From assembly GCF_003425985.1 (NCBI RefSeq), contig NZ_CP022985.1, positions 2,517,501 through 2,581,500 of the forward strand: a stretch of 64,000 bases of DNA. Direction: 5' to 3'. The DNA comes from Mariniflexile sp. TRM1-10 (GTDB lineage Bacteria; Bacteroidota; Bacteroidia; Flavobacteriales; Flavobacteriaceae). The notes below the pieces were generated by a model. It worked only from the letters and a program-made list of their open reading frames with translations. It was not told the origin of the DNA and searched no databases. Made by a program: the position numbers and the translations under genes. This document shows positions 1 to 7,662 of this stretch, piece by piece (position 1 is the stretch's first letter; each line of letters opens with the position of its first letter).

Positions 1-2
1 AG

Positions 3-197
3 TTATTTTTCTTTCTTTTTGTCGGTCAGCGTGATAGTCAGTTTATTCTTTTGCTGTCTAACTTCAATTTCTTTTCCGATTTCAAATCCGAGTTCTTTCA
101 GCCATCGTCCCTCTAGTCGGATTTCAGGAACAGGCGTATATTTCCATTCACGAGGTTGGAATTTTTTATAAATCTTTAGTTTTCTTAGTTTATTCAA
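3..197 (-). CDS. SymE-like small toxin-family protein
   Basis: 64-residue protein whose central part (PEIRLEGRWLKELGF, then GKEIEVR and a beta-rich LTITL tail) matches the SymE toxin family pattern: a proline, the phrase L-x-G-x-WL-x-x-x-GF, and a short hydrophobic strand, a fold related to AbrB/SpoVT. Known SymE proteins are SOS-induced RNA- or nucleoid-associated toxins controlled by an antisense RNA; here no antisense RNA can be shown. It is transcribed divergently from the XRE regulator at 296, with about 98 bp between them. The basic N-terminus (KLRKLKIYKKFQPREWK) fits a nucleic-acid-binding protein. Family assignment fairly good, toxicity is inference. Confidence 0.7.
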   Translation of the reverse strand: MNKLRKLKIYKKFQPREWKYTPVPEIRLEGRWLKELGFEIGKEIEVRQQKNKLTITLTDKKKEK

Positions 198-240
198 TCG
201 TCATATTATTATTATATGACAAACCTACAAAACAAAATTC

Positions 241-267
241 ATTTGTCAAACTTTAATATGACAAAAT
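241..267. promoter_or_regulatory. Candidate operator between symE-like and XRE genes
   Basis: Inverted repeat ATTTGTCA (241-248) and TGACAAAAT (259-267) with a 10-bp spacer, plus a third half-site TGACAAA at 217-223, all inside the 98-bp divergent promoter region. The symmetry and the adjacent XRE gene suggest autoregulated control of both genes. Binding is inference. Confidence 0.45.
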
Positions 268-295
268 TGTCGTAGAATTAATTGACATTTGTTTT

Positions 296-511
296 GTGAA
301 CAAAGAGCAACTTAAAAAGAAAGTCGGTCAACGTATTGTTGAATTAAGAAGTCAAAAGGGCTGGAGCCAGTCTGATTTAGCTCGTGCTTGTAATAAAGAT
401 AGGCAAGCAATAGAGAAGTTAGAGAATGGGAAGGTGAATCCTACGCTTTATACTTTGCTTGAAGTTGCAAATGCTTTGGAGGTTTCTTTGAGAAATCTTA
501 TCAACTTCTAA
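296..511 (+). CDS. Small XRE-family helix-turn-helix regulator
   Basis: 71-residue protein that is almost only a Cro/C1-type helix-turn-helix: VGQRIVELRSQKGWSQSDLA (helices 1-2), then the recognition helix around KDRQAIEKLENGK and NPTLYTLLEVANALEV. It begins with GTG; no in-frame ATG lies upstream in the short leader. Located divergent from the SymE-like gene with a TTTGTCA/TGACAAA inverted repeat between them, so it probably represses its own and the SymE-like promoter. Could be the protein antitoxin-type controller of that gene or just a neighbouring regulator. Confidence 0.85.
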   Translation: MNKEQLKKKVGQRIVELRSQKGWSQSDLARACNKDRQAIEKLENGKVNPTLYTLLEVANALEVSLRNLINF

Positions 512-544
512 TGTTGCCTGTTTAATAATTTCATTTGAGTTTGA

Positions 545-705
545 ATTTCAAGTAAAGATGAGAGTTATTGCTAGCTTGTTATAACTAAAGTTGCGTGTTT
601 GTATATGAGAACTTTTCTTAGGAATATTGAAAGCTAGCAGATTAGCAACTAGCTTGAGTTTATCTAAAACTAACGATTTTTATATATGGCTTATCTATAG
701 AGTTT
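545..705. repeat. Degenerate cassette-junction-like intergenic element A
   Basis: Non-coding stretch after the XRE gene. Its right part (AGCTAG..., ...AACTAGCTTGAGTTTATCTA, then AAAACTAACGATTTTTATA) aligns with the element at 1973-2110 (AGCTAG...GTTTAGGTAAAACGAGCAATTTTTTATA), and its left part GCGTGTTTGTATA resembles ACGTGTTTGTATAA of that element. It is therefore a diverged copy of the same intergenic family. Confidence 0.5.
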
Positions 706-1125
706 TTAATTCAGTTGCGTATATATTAAATCCAAGAATAATTTCCGATACATTATTAATTGAAATTTATCTTCTGGAATTTTACTCAGCGCATCAATTA
801 AATAGTTGCTATCAGTTTTAAATTTCTCGAAAAATTCAGGCTTTATTTCTTTCCTATTTGCTTTTTGTAATAATTCCGAATAGCCGTTTATGCTTATTTC
901 AGTCAGATATTTTTCTTGAATCAGTGAGTTTTCTAGTAAACTATGGATATTCTGTTTATAAATCAGTTTTCCTTCAATTGGTCCAACTTCAGTAACAAGT
1001 CGGTTGTATTTGATTTCAGAGCATAATTCAAATTTTTCATCCGCAATTAAGTCAGTCGTATTTTTTGTTGAACCACAAGATGTGATTAAGGTAAGTATTA
1101 TTATTTGAAGCAATTTTTTATGCAT
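706..1125 (-). CDS. Small orphan lipoprotein
   Basis: 139 residues. The N-terminus MHKKLLQIIILTLITSC is a type II signal peptide with lipobox ITSC, giving a mature lipoprotein that starts at Cys17. The remainder is charged, helical-looking and unrecognised. It lies in a row of five minus-strand orphan genes, with only 19 bp to the gene upstream, whose downstream flank contains a remnant of the junction element (CGTTACCAACACC just before the ATG). No function can be assigned. Confidence 0.7.
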   Translation of the reverse strand: MHKKLLQIIILTLITSCGSTKNTTDLIADEKFELCSEIKYNRLVTEVGPIEGKLIYKQNIHSLLENSLIQEKYLTEISINGYSELLQKANRKEIKPEFFEKFKTDSNYLIDALSKIPEDKFQLIMYRKLFLDLIYTQLN

Positions 1126-1144
1126 GGTGTTGGTAACGGGCTCT

Positions 1145-1972
1145 TTATTTTCTGTTTAAAAATCTTATGTCGTTCATATTTTGTCCGTTTTCATAAGTTC
1201 CGATTTTTTTTAAATAATAATATCTTAATCTGTCTGAACACGATTTATAATTGTCATAACCTGCCACAGAATATTTTAACATTTTTATTGGTTTTAAGTT
1301 GTCTTTGTCAAATTCAAAACCTTTTCCAAAATATTCAATTCCGCCATTTGGATAGTCTTTTAGCTCATTAAAAACTTTGTTTATTAATAATCCAGCGACA
1401 ATGTCATTTCCATTTTCAGAGTAAAATAGTGTGTCAATAATCGATTCTTTATATTCAAATTTTGTTGATAAATCAATTGCCCAATCTCTTTCGATTGTGT
1501 CATTATATGTTTTACCATCAAAATATCTTAAAGCTAATTCTGATGGTTTTTCAACGGTTTTAACTTTTATTAAACTGTCAACCAATTTTTGAATTTTGAT
1601 TTTATCACGTTCATAAATATTTGGGTCAACTTTTACATTATAAGCAAATTCGGTTGGCGTTGTTGTTTCAGTTATTTTCAGAGAAAATTCTTTGGTCAAA
1701 TGAGTCATTGACAAAACTGCAAGAGGGCAACTTAAAATTAGTAGAAACCAAACACTTATTTTTTTGATATTATTCTTGAACGATAATAAAATAAATACGA
1801 TTGTCGATAGAAATAAGATTAATGAAGTAATTGTAAAAGTGTCAATTATATTTCCTAATCTAGAACCATTTTTGTCGTTAATAATGTGAAAGATTGAAAT
1901 TAAAATTCCAATTACTAAAATTCCATATAAAATTTTAATTCCTTGTTCTTTCATTTTTTTTTCAGTTTCCAA
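1145..1972 (-). CDS. Orphan membrane protein with soluble C-terminal domain
   Basis: 275 residues. Three hydrophobic segments are visible, near residues 13-32 (ILYGILVIGILISIFHII), 45-65 (FTITSLILFLSTIVFILLSF) and 73-92 (VWFLLILSCPLAVLSM); the rest is a hydrophilic, probably extracytoplasmic domain of about 180 residues ending in a Lys/Arg-rich tail. No family recognised. A junction-like element precedes its start (CACGTTAG about 20 bp upstream). Member of the cassette-like orphan series. Confidence 0.7.
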   Translation of the reverse strand: METEKKMKEQGIKILYGILVIGILISIFHIINDKNGSRLGNIIDTFTITSLILFLSTIVFILLSFKNNIKKISVWFLLILSCPLAVLSMTHLTKEFSLKITETTTPTEFAYNVKVDPNIYERDKIKIQKLVDSLIKVKTVEKPSELALRYFDGKTYNDTIERDWAIDLSTKFEYKESIIDTLFYSENGNDIVAGLLINKVFNELKDYPNGGIEYFGKGFEFDKDNLKPIKMLKYSVAGYDNYKSCSDRLRYYYLKKIGTYENGQNMNDIRFLNRK

Positions 1973-2110
1973 CTAACGTGTTTGTATAATAATAGTGCGG
2001 TTTTGTGCGCAAGGATTTTCTGAAGGAAAATCAGAAGCTAGTAAACGAGTAACTAACATTGGTTTAGGTAAAACGAGCAATTTTTTATACACTTTGTTGT
2101 GCGTTCGTTT
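1973..2110 (-). repeat. Cassette-junction-like hairpin element B
   Basis: 138-bp spacer between two same-strand orphan genes. Outer arms are GTATAATAATAGTGCGG near the left end and GCAATTTTTTATAC near the right, which can pair imperfectly. Nested inside is the hairpin GATTTTC-tgaag-GAAAATC (2014-2032). Read on the minus strand the element ends TTATACAAACACGTTAG right before the next gene. The layout resembles integron attC sites (outer simple sites, long imperfect stem, terminal GTTA), although the GTTRRRY core is only approximate. Confidence 0.5.
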
Positions 2111-2872
2111 TTATTTGTTTTCTATGATATGCCATTCATTATTTACTTTATCGTATGAAAGATTTTTGCGATAATGGTTTAATAAAATAAAAGCCGAATC
2201 TACTTTTTTTCCTTTTAAACTAAAAACAGTGGTTGTATCATCATTCTTTATTTTATAAGATTTAGAGAAGTCGATACCATAATTTTCATTTATCAAATTT
2301 AATTTTTTTTCAAGTTCATAGTTTTTTGATTTTAAATTGATATTTGACTTGTATAAATTAAGGTTTGATTCGTATGATGATTTTAATAAGTTTAGTATGC
2401 TATCATTGTTATTTACGACTTCATGCCTTAATTTTACTGACTCTCCCATTAGACTTAACAAGCTATCATTTATGTTTACTAAATCATTATAAGTTACAAT
2501 TTTGTCATCACGAACTTGATAACTGTATGAGGTTGTGATTGAATCATTTTGATTTATTCTTTTAATATCTAGTATTTTTTGAATTGTAGAATCAATTTTT
2601 AAATTTTCCAATTCAGAATTTACATTTTCAAGTTTAATATTATAAGAAGTTGATATAATAAGTAGTATCATAAGTAAAACGACTAAACTAAATAAAATGT
2701 GAAATATCTTTTTAACTCCTTTAAAGAAAGTTTTTATTTCAATTGTAGTTTCTAGTATTTCATTTAGTGATTTGTTGTCTTTCAGAGTTTCATCTTTTTG
2801 TAAAGTTTCTATTTTCTTTACAATTAGATTTAGAGAATCACTGATTGATTCATTTTTTGCTTCCTTGCTCAT
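2111..2872 (-). CDS. Orphan membrane-anchored coiled-coil protein
   Basis: 253 residues: a cytoplasmic N-terminal helix of about 55 residues, one strong membrane segment (residues about 58-78, IFHILFSLVVLLMILLIIS), then a long Asn/Leu/Ser-rich periplasmic coiled-coil region with heptad-like leucines (NSELENLKIDS, LRHEVVNNND) and a small C-terminal domain (residues about 205-253). Its first 23 bases overlap the end of the upstream gene 2850-3122, suggesting translational coupling. No family recognised. Confidence 0.7.
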   Translation of the reverse strand: MSKEAKNESISDSLNLIVKKIETLQKDETLKDNKSLNEILETTIEIKTFFKGVKKIFHILFSLVVLLMILLIISTSYNIKLENVNSELENLKIDSTIQKILDIKRINQNDSITTSYSYQVRDDKIVTYNDLVNINDSLLSLMGESVKLRHEVVNNNDSILNLLKSSYESNLNLYKSNINLKSKNYELEKKLNLINENYGIDFSKSYKIKNDDTTTVFSLKGKKVDSAFILLNHYRKNLSYDKVNNEWHIIENK

Positions 2873-3122
2873 AATCAGTGATTTTTATTATTAATTCTTT
2901 GTTGTCTAATTTTAAAGATTCTATTTCGAACTTTAATGTTCGAACTTCCATAAAATTATTTTTTTTTATGTCCAATATCTCAACATTTTTCACATAATTG
3001 TTATAATAAATTCCTGCCGTAAATCCCATTCCTAATAATGTCAAAATAGATATGGCTGTACCAGCAGATGTGCCCATTTGTTTAATGAGAAATTGAAAAG
3101 ATATTTTCTGCTTTTTAGCCAT
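2850..3122 (-). CDS. Small orphan single-pass membrane protein
   Basis: 90 residues with a single glycine-containing hydrophobic segment (residues about 18-42, TSAGTAISILTLLGMGFTAG) followed by a short coiled coil (FEIESLKLDNKELIIKI). It overlaps the next gene by 23 bp in a different frame; both have one membrane segment plus coiled coil, so they may form a membrane complex. Function unknown. Confidence 0.65.
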   Translation of the reverse strand: MAKKQKISFQFLIKQMGTSAGTAISILTLLGMGFTAGIYYNNYVKNVEILDIKKNNFMEVRTLKFEIESLKLDNKELIIKITDYEQGSKK

Positions 3123-3160
3123 TAATGTATTTGAATGGTTTTATTATATTTATTTTTCTC

Positions 3161-3300
3161 AAATAACGCACAACGTTGCGGGTATAAAGCGTTGTGCGCA
3201 CCAAGATAACAAATTTGGCTGAACTATGTTCAGCCGCGATGACCTTTGCGGAAGCAAAAGGTCAGACGCAATGATTTTATACTCTGTGTTATTAGGCACA
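3161..3300 (-). repeat. Cassette-junction-like hairpin element C
   Basis: 140-bp spacer. Outer arms GGGTATAAAGC (left) and TTTTATACTC (right) pair as TATAAA/TTTATA; the left edge contains AACGCACAACG and the right edge TTATTAGGCAC. Two internal hairpins are near perfect: GGCTGAAC-tat-GTTCAGCC (3217-3235) and a GACCTTT...AAAGGTC stem (3241-3263). The same architecture as the 1973-2110 element with different inner hairpins. Confidence 0.55.
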
Positions 3301-3306
3301 GTGTTT

Positions 3307-4014
3307 TTATTTTAAGCCTATATTTTCGAGAAGTATTTCTCCCAATGTTGTTATTCTGGTATATTTAATTTGTTGTTGTCCAGAACTTTTTTCAAATACA
3401 GGAAGACCAGTTTTACTGTCAGTTTTGGGGTGGTTTACAACGAGACCTAATCTTTCTAAATGTAGTTTATAATTTTTTTGAATTGTAGATTTAATTATTT
3501 CTTCTTTATCCGCGCCTCTATATAAGTAAATCGGTTGCAAGATATTTTTTTGTTTCTCTCTAAATTCTTTATCTCCGTTTATAGTTGGTTCAAGGAAAAA
3601 TCTTAACCAAATAATTTCAATATCATTTAGTTCTTGTATGATTTTTAAAAGAAATTTTGAATTTTCTATTTGAAGTTTGTCATTTGTTATTCCATTAATT
3701 ACAATATTGGTAATATAGTTTCTTCTTTCTTTTGTTAAAGCTCTTGATGCTTGAAAAAAGCTTTCTTCGATTAAATCTATGAAAATTGGATTTTCTAATA
3801 AGTCTTTTAGATTCTCATTGGAAATTTTCAATATTTTTTCATCAAGTTCTTTAACATAAGCCGTTAATCTTTCTAATCGTTGATTTGGAATTGTATTTTC
3901 TACTATTTCACAAAGTAAGCTCCCTGCAAAAGGTACAGCACCAAGGACAGATTTAGAAACAGAAGTAATTATATCAGCTCTGTTTATTTTTATATTATTT
4001 GATTTATCTGTCAT
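3307..4014 (-). CDS. Orphan protein with hydrophobic N-terminal helix
   Basis: 235 residues. Near the N-terminus is a Gly/Pro/Ala-rich hydrophobic segment (SVLGAVPFAGSLLCEIVENT) followed by helical charged sequence and a C-terminal region that looks like a winged helix (LERLGLVVNHP...YTRITTLGEILLENIG). Proteins with this plan occur among accessory genes and some are suspected defence or abortive-infection factors, but I cannot name a family. Its start follows a GTTAGGC core-like motif on the minus strand (4028-4034), placing it as the first unit of the cassette-like series. Confidence 0.65.
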   Translation of the reverse strand: MTDKSNNIKINRADIITSVSKSVLGAVPFAGSLLCEIVENTIPNQRLERLTAYVKELDEKILKISNENLKDLLENPIFIDLIEESFFQASRALTKERRNYITNIVINGITNDKLQIENSKFLLKIIQELNDIEIIWLRFFLEPTINGDKEFREKQKNILQPIYLYRGADKEEIIKSTIQKNYKLHLERLGLVVNHPKTDSKTGLPVFEKSSGQQQIKYTRITTLGEILLENIGLK

Positions 4015-4023
4015 TTTTTGTTA

Positions 4024-4050
4024 TTGTGCCTAACACTCGTATAACCATAA
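4024..4050 (-). repeat. Half junction site upstream of the orphan series
   Basis: On the minus strand this reads GGTTATACGAGTGTTAGGCACA, comparable with TTATACAAACACGTTAG at element B. GTTAGGC fits the GTTRRRY attC core exactly. The opposite arm of a full site is not clear in the 190 bp to the left of gene 4239-4793, which otherwise is AT-rich with nothing recognised. Confidence 0.4.
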
Positions 4051-4238
4051 TAAGCAGTAGTACAATTATAGTTATATTGTGTATGTATGCAATATACTAC
4101 TTTTTAATAAGGTATATAAAAATAAAAAAAGACACCTCATTATAAAATGTAGTTTCTTATGAATACTTGCTTTTTAGAAGCTTTTTATTTGTTTTGCTTA
4201 TGTTTTTTGCCTTAGATTAAACCCAAAACAGCCATTTT

Positions 4239-4793
4239 TTATATATTTATACCTGTTGGTTTATTCGTCAGGTCTTTAAACGATCGAACAAATTTTTTCA
4301 GTTCATTTTCGGTTTCTTTATCAAGAATCTTTCCTTCCTTATCTACTTTGCCTTTTATGCCTTGAATGAGAAGTGTTGTTTCTTTTGTAAAATTTGTTTG
4401 TACGGTTTCCATAATCAGTTTCAGCGCTTCATGGCCTTTTATACCACTTGCGGAAGCTGTTATGAGTCCAATGGGTTTATCGGAAAAAACAGTTGTCGAT
4501 ACACACCACTCAATGGCGTTTTTAAGTCCGCTTGGGATACTGAAAACATATTCTGGCGTACAGATAATAATTCCGTTGGCAGTTGCAATTCTATTCCTAA
4601 ATTCAACAATTTTTTCTGGTACATTTTTATAGGTCAGTTCTGTTTTGAAATGTGGTAATTCGGTCAAGTCATCCAATATATTTAATTCAAAATCAGACTT
4701 CCCAAATTCAGCTATAATTTTCAGGATGGCAAGATTCGCTGAATTTCGACTGGCGCTTCCACAAATTCCAAGTATTTTTTTCTTTTTAGCCAT
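4239..4793 (-). CDS. NADPH-dependent FMN reductase (flavodoxin-like fold)
   Basis: 184 residues, normal length for the family. The N-terminal ILGICGSASRNSANLAIL carries the G-S-x-R-x-x-S-x-N FMN phosphate-binding loop; residues about 76-84 (GIIICTPEY) hold the second flavin-binding turn followed by SGLKNAIEW. Such enzymes reduce FMN, quinones, azo dyes or chromate using NAD(P)H in the cytosol. It stands alone between the orphan island and dnaG, so the natural substrate cannot be inferred. Confidence 0.9.
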   Translation of the reverse strand: MAKKKKILGICGSASRNSANLAILKIIAEFGKSDFELNILDDLTELPHFKTELTYKNVPEKIVEFRNRIATANGIIICTPEYVFSIPSGLKNAIEWCVSTTVFSDKPIGLITASASGIKGHEALKLIMETVQTNFTKETTLLIQGIKGKVDKEGKILDKETENELKKFVRSFKDLTNKPTGINI

Positions 4794-4969
4794 TTAGTTT
4801 TTTTAATTTTCAGGTAACTATATAAATATAAAATTGATTTAATGTTTTATACTTTAAGCCAAGCAAACATATAAATTTTTTCGTACAAATTCAAACTTCC
4901 AATAATTCTAAATTTCAAAAATCAATAGTTTATAATTACATTTACATTCTAAAAAGTAATTTTCCATAA

Positions 4970-6928
4970 TTGATATCACCAGCTTCCATAGATTTAGTGT
5001 TTGAAACCGCTCGCGTAGAGGAGGTTATTGGCGATTTTGTGCAACTCAAAAAATCGGGCAGTAACTTTAAAGGCTTGAGTCCGTTTAGCGACGAGCGTTC
5101 TCCTAGTTTTATGGTGTCGCCCGTAAAACAAATATGGAAAGATTTTTCAACGGGTAAAGGCGGTACTGCGGTATCATTTTTAATGGAACATGAGCACTTT
5201 ACCTATCCCGAAGCTATAAAATACCTGGCTAAAAAGTATAATATAGAAATTGAAGAAACCGAGCAAAGTAATGAACAAAAGGAAAAGGCTAGTGAACGCG
5301 AAAGTTTGTATTTGGTAAGTGAGTTTGCAAACACCTATTTTCAAAAAATACTACATAAAACCGACCAAGGAAAAGCGATTGGTTTAAGCTATTTTAAAGA
5401 ACGCGGCTTTACAGAAGAAACTATTAAGAAATTCGATTTAGGCTACTCGTTAGATGAATGGCAAGCCTTTACGGACGAAGCTTTAAGACAAGGTTATAAA
5501 CTGGAATTTTTAGAAAAAACAGGACTTACCATTGTCAAAGAAGAGAAGCGCTTCGATAGGTTTAAAGGGCGTGTTATGTTTCCAATAAAAAGTATGAGTG
5601 GGCGCGTATTGGGTTTTGGTGGCCGTATTTTAATTAATGATAAAAAAGCTGCTAAATACGTAAACTCACCCGAGAGTGATATTTACCATAAAAGTAATGT
5701 GCTTTACGGGATTTTTCATGCTAAACAAAGCATCGCTAAAGAAGATAATTGCTTTTTGGTTGAAGGCTATACCGATGTGATTCAGTTTCATCAAACAGGC
5801 GTAAAAAACGTGGTAGCTTCATCGGGAACCGCATTGACATCCGAACAAATCAGGCTCATAAATCGTCTAACCAAAAACATTACCGTTCTTTTTGATGGGG
5901 ATGCTGCGGGTATGCGGGCATCGCTTCGTGGCATTGACTTAATTTTAGAACAAGGCATGAACGTTAAGGTTTGTTCGTTCCCCCAAGGTGAAGACCCCGA
6001 TAGTTTTGCCAAACAAAATACGTTGGAAGAATTGTCTGTTTATTTAGCCGAAAACGCTAAGGATTTTATTCAGTTTAAAGCATCTATTTTATTTGAAGAG
6101 TCTAAAAACGACCCTATAAAAAAAGCCGATACGGTACGGGATATTGTAAATAGTATTTCTAAAATTCCAGACCGTATTCAAAAGGAAATCTATATTCAGG
6201 AATGCGCCAGAATTATGGATATAAGTGAGGAAGTGTTATTTAGTACACTGGCTCAAATCAACAAAAAAGAGTTTCAGGAAGAAAACAAGCAGTTTAAATC
6301 CGAACAAAAAGCTTTTGAGGTTATAAAGCATCAACAGCCTATAGAAAAAGTTGATATTCAGTATATTCTCGAGCGAAAAATAATTGAAGTATTGTTGCTT
6401 TACGGTAACAGAACCGAAGATTTTGAGGACTTAGTTTTAAAGGAAAATGCAAAAGGGGAGTTGGTTTTAGAACCTGTTATCCACCAAGCCAAAGTATTTG
6501 AAAAAGTGTTTTTAGATCTTCAGGATGATGAAATGGAATTTACCAATCCGCAATTTAAATCCTTGTATTACACGATTATAGATACCCTAAACCAAAACCC
6601 AGCGTTTGAACTTAAAAATTTTATTAATCAGGTAGATGCTAGTATGGGTAACGAAATCACCCATATTTTAATGGAAGATGAGCGCTATACCTTAGATAAC
6701 TGGCAACGCATGAATATTTTTCCAAAGGAAAAAACACATACTGTTGCACAATTGGTAAGTGAAACTATTTTAAGTCTTCGATGTTTTTTAATAGACCAAA
6801 AAGTAAAAGAATTTCAGCAAGAAACCTTACAAAACAAAATAGACACGAATAGAAATATACTTGAAGAAGTAAAAGACTATTCGGGTCTAAAAATGTTGTT
6901 GTCTAGAAAACTTAATCGGGTGTTATGA
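4970..6928 (+). CDS. dnaG: DNA primase DnaG lacking zinc-ribbon ligands
   Basis: 652 residues; makes RNA primers at the replication fork. The start is TTG, giving MISPASIDLVFETARVEEVIG, which matches the usual primase N-terminus. The CHC2 zinc-binding region is recognisable (LSPFSDERSPSFMVSP, KQIWKDFSTGKGG) but all four zinc ligands are replaced: Ser37, Ser40, Asp58 and Thr61 stand where Cys-x2-His and Cys-x2-Cys are expected. The TOPRIM catalytic part is intact (FLVEGYTDVIQF; LFDGDAAGMRA), and a C-terminal helicase-binding region is present. Its stop overlaps the convergent response regulator gene by 6 bp. Identity is certain; zinc loss is directly read. Confidence 0.97.
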   Translation: MISPASIDLVFETARVEEVIGDFVQLKKSGSNFKGLSPFSDERSPSFMVSPVKQIWKDFSTGKGGTAVSFLMEHEHFTYPEAIKYLAKKYNIEIEETEQSNEQKEKASERESLYLVSEFANTYFQKILHKTDQGKAIGLSYFKERGFTEETIKKFDLGYSLDEWQAFTDEALRQGYKLEFLEKTGLTIVKEEKRFDRFKGRVMFPIKSMSGRVLGFGGRILINDKKAAKYVNSPESDIYHKSNVLYGIFHAKQSIAKEDNCFLVEGYTDVIQFHQTGVKNVVASSGTALTSEQIRLINRLTKNITVLFDGDAAGMRASLRGIDLILEQGMNVKVCSFPQGEDPDSFAKQNTLEELSVYLAENAKDFIQFKASILFEESKNDPIKKADTVRDIVNSISKIPDRIQKEIYIQECARIMDISEEVLFSTLAQINKKEFQEENKQFKSEQKAFEVIKHQQPIEKVDIQYILERKIIEVLLLYGNRTEDFEDLVLKENAKGELVLEPVIHQAKVFEKVFLDLQDDEMEFTNPQFKSLYYTIIDTLNQNPAFELKNFINQVDASMGNEITHILMEDERYTLDNWQRMNIFPKEKTHTVAQLVSETILSLRCFLIDQKVKEFQQETLQNKIDTNRNILEEVKDYSGLKMLLSRKLNRVL

Positions 6929-7558
6929 TGATAACGACTCGTTAAGTTTAGCTTGATTAACTAAATCAACTAAATTAGTAACTTTTAATTTACGCATTAA
7001 ACGTGCCTTATAAGTACTAACCGTTTTTTCATTAATATCGAGTTCTTTAGAAATTTCTTTATTTTTTCTACCAATAGTTAAAAGTTTTAACACTTCTGCT
7101 TCTCTGGTTGACAGTTTTTTATAGAAAGATCCGCCTTTATTAACCCTGTTTCCAAAGGCTAATTGTTGCGTTAAATCGTTACTTAAATAAATACCGCCAT
7201 CGTTAACTTTTAAAATAGCTTCGTTAATGGTAATAACGTTCTCTGATTTGTGTATGTAGCCATGAGCACCCGCTTTAATAGCGTTTACGGCATACACTTC
7301 TTCAGGTTGTGCGCTTAAAATAATAGTTTTAATGTCTGGATAATCATTTTTTAAATAACGTAAAACGGTTAAACCGTTAAGCTTTGGAAGATCAGCTTCA
7401 GTTAAAATAATGTCCACAGGATTTTTTTTGATGTATTCTAAAATGGCGTCGCCATTATCAACACTTGCAACAATTTTAATGTTAGAAGATGCCGAAAAAA
7501 GAACCTCAAGCCCTTTCCTGGTAATAGGGTGGTTGTCTGCTATCAATAATTTTATCAT
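6923..7558 (-). CDS. NarL/LuxR-type response regulator with Glu at phospho-site
   Basis: 211 residues: receiver domain (1-120) plus LuxR-type helix-turn-helix (about 148-205, LSTREAEVLKLLTIGRKNKE then TVSTYKARLMRKL). The receiver has Asp8 of the acidic pocket, but the strand that normally ends in the phosphorylated Asp reads DIILTEADLP, so residue 54 is Glu (codon GAA read on the minus strand at 7397-7399). Ser/Thr (IILSAQ) and Lys (GYIHKSE) switch residues are retained. A Glu can mimic phospho-Asp, so the protein may be constitutively active. No histidine kinase gene is adjacent. Confidence 0.93.
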   Translation of the reverse strand: MIKLLIADNHPITRKGLEVLFSASSNIKIVASVDNGDAILEYIKKNPVDIILTEADLPKLNGLTVLRYLKNDYPDIKTIILSAQPEEVYAVNAIKAGAHGYIHKSENVITINEAILKVNDGGIYLSNDLTQQLAFGNRVNKGGSFYKKLSTREAEVLKLLTIGRKNKEISKELDINEKTVSTYKARLMRKLKVTNLVDLVNQAKLNESLSS

Positions 7559-7662
7559 AATTGTAAAAGCTTTTTTTTATTATAATTTGGTTAGAGAGAA
7601 TATTATAATTGAGAGAATAAGCTTGCCGTAAATGTAGTGAATATTTGGATAATGTGCAACAT

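Noticed and set aside
512..4050. Calling the orphan array a proven integron
   Set aside because: No integrase gene, and most core sites deviate from GTTRRRY; kept only as an observation.
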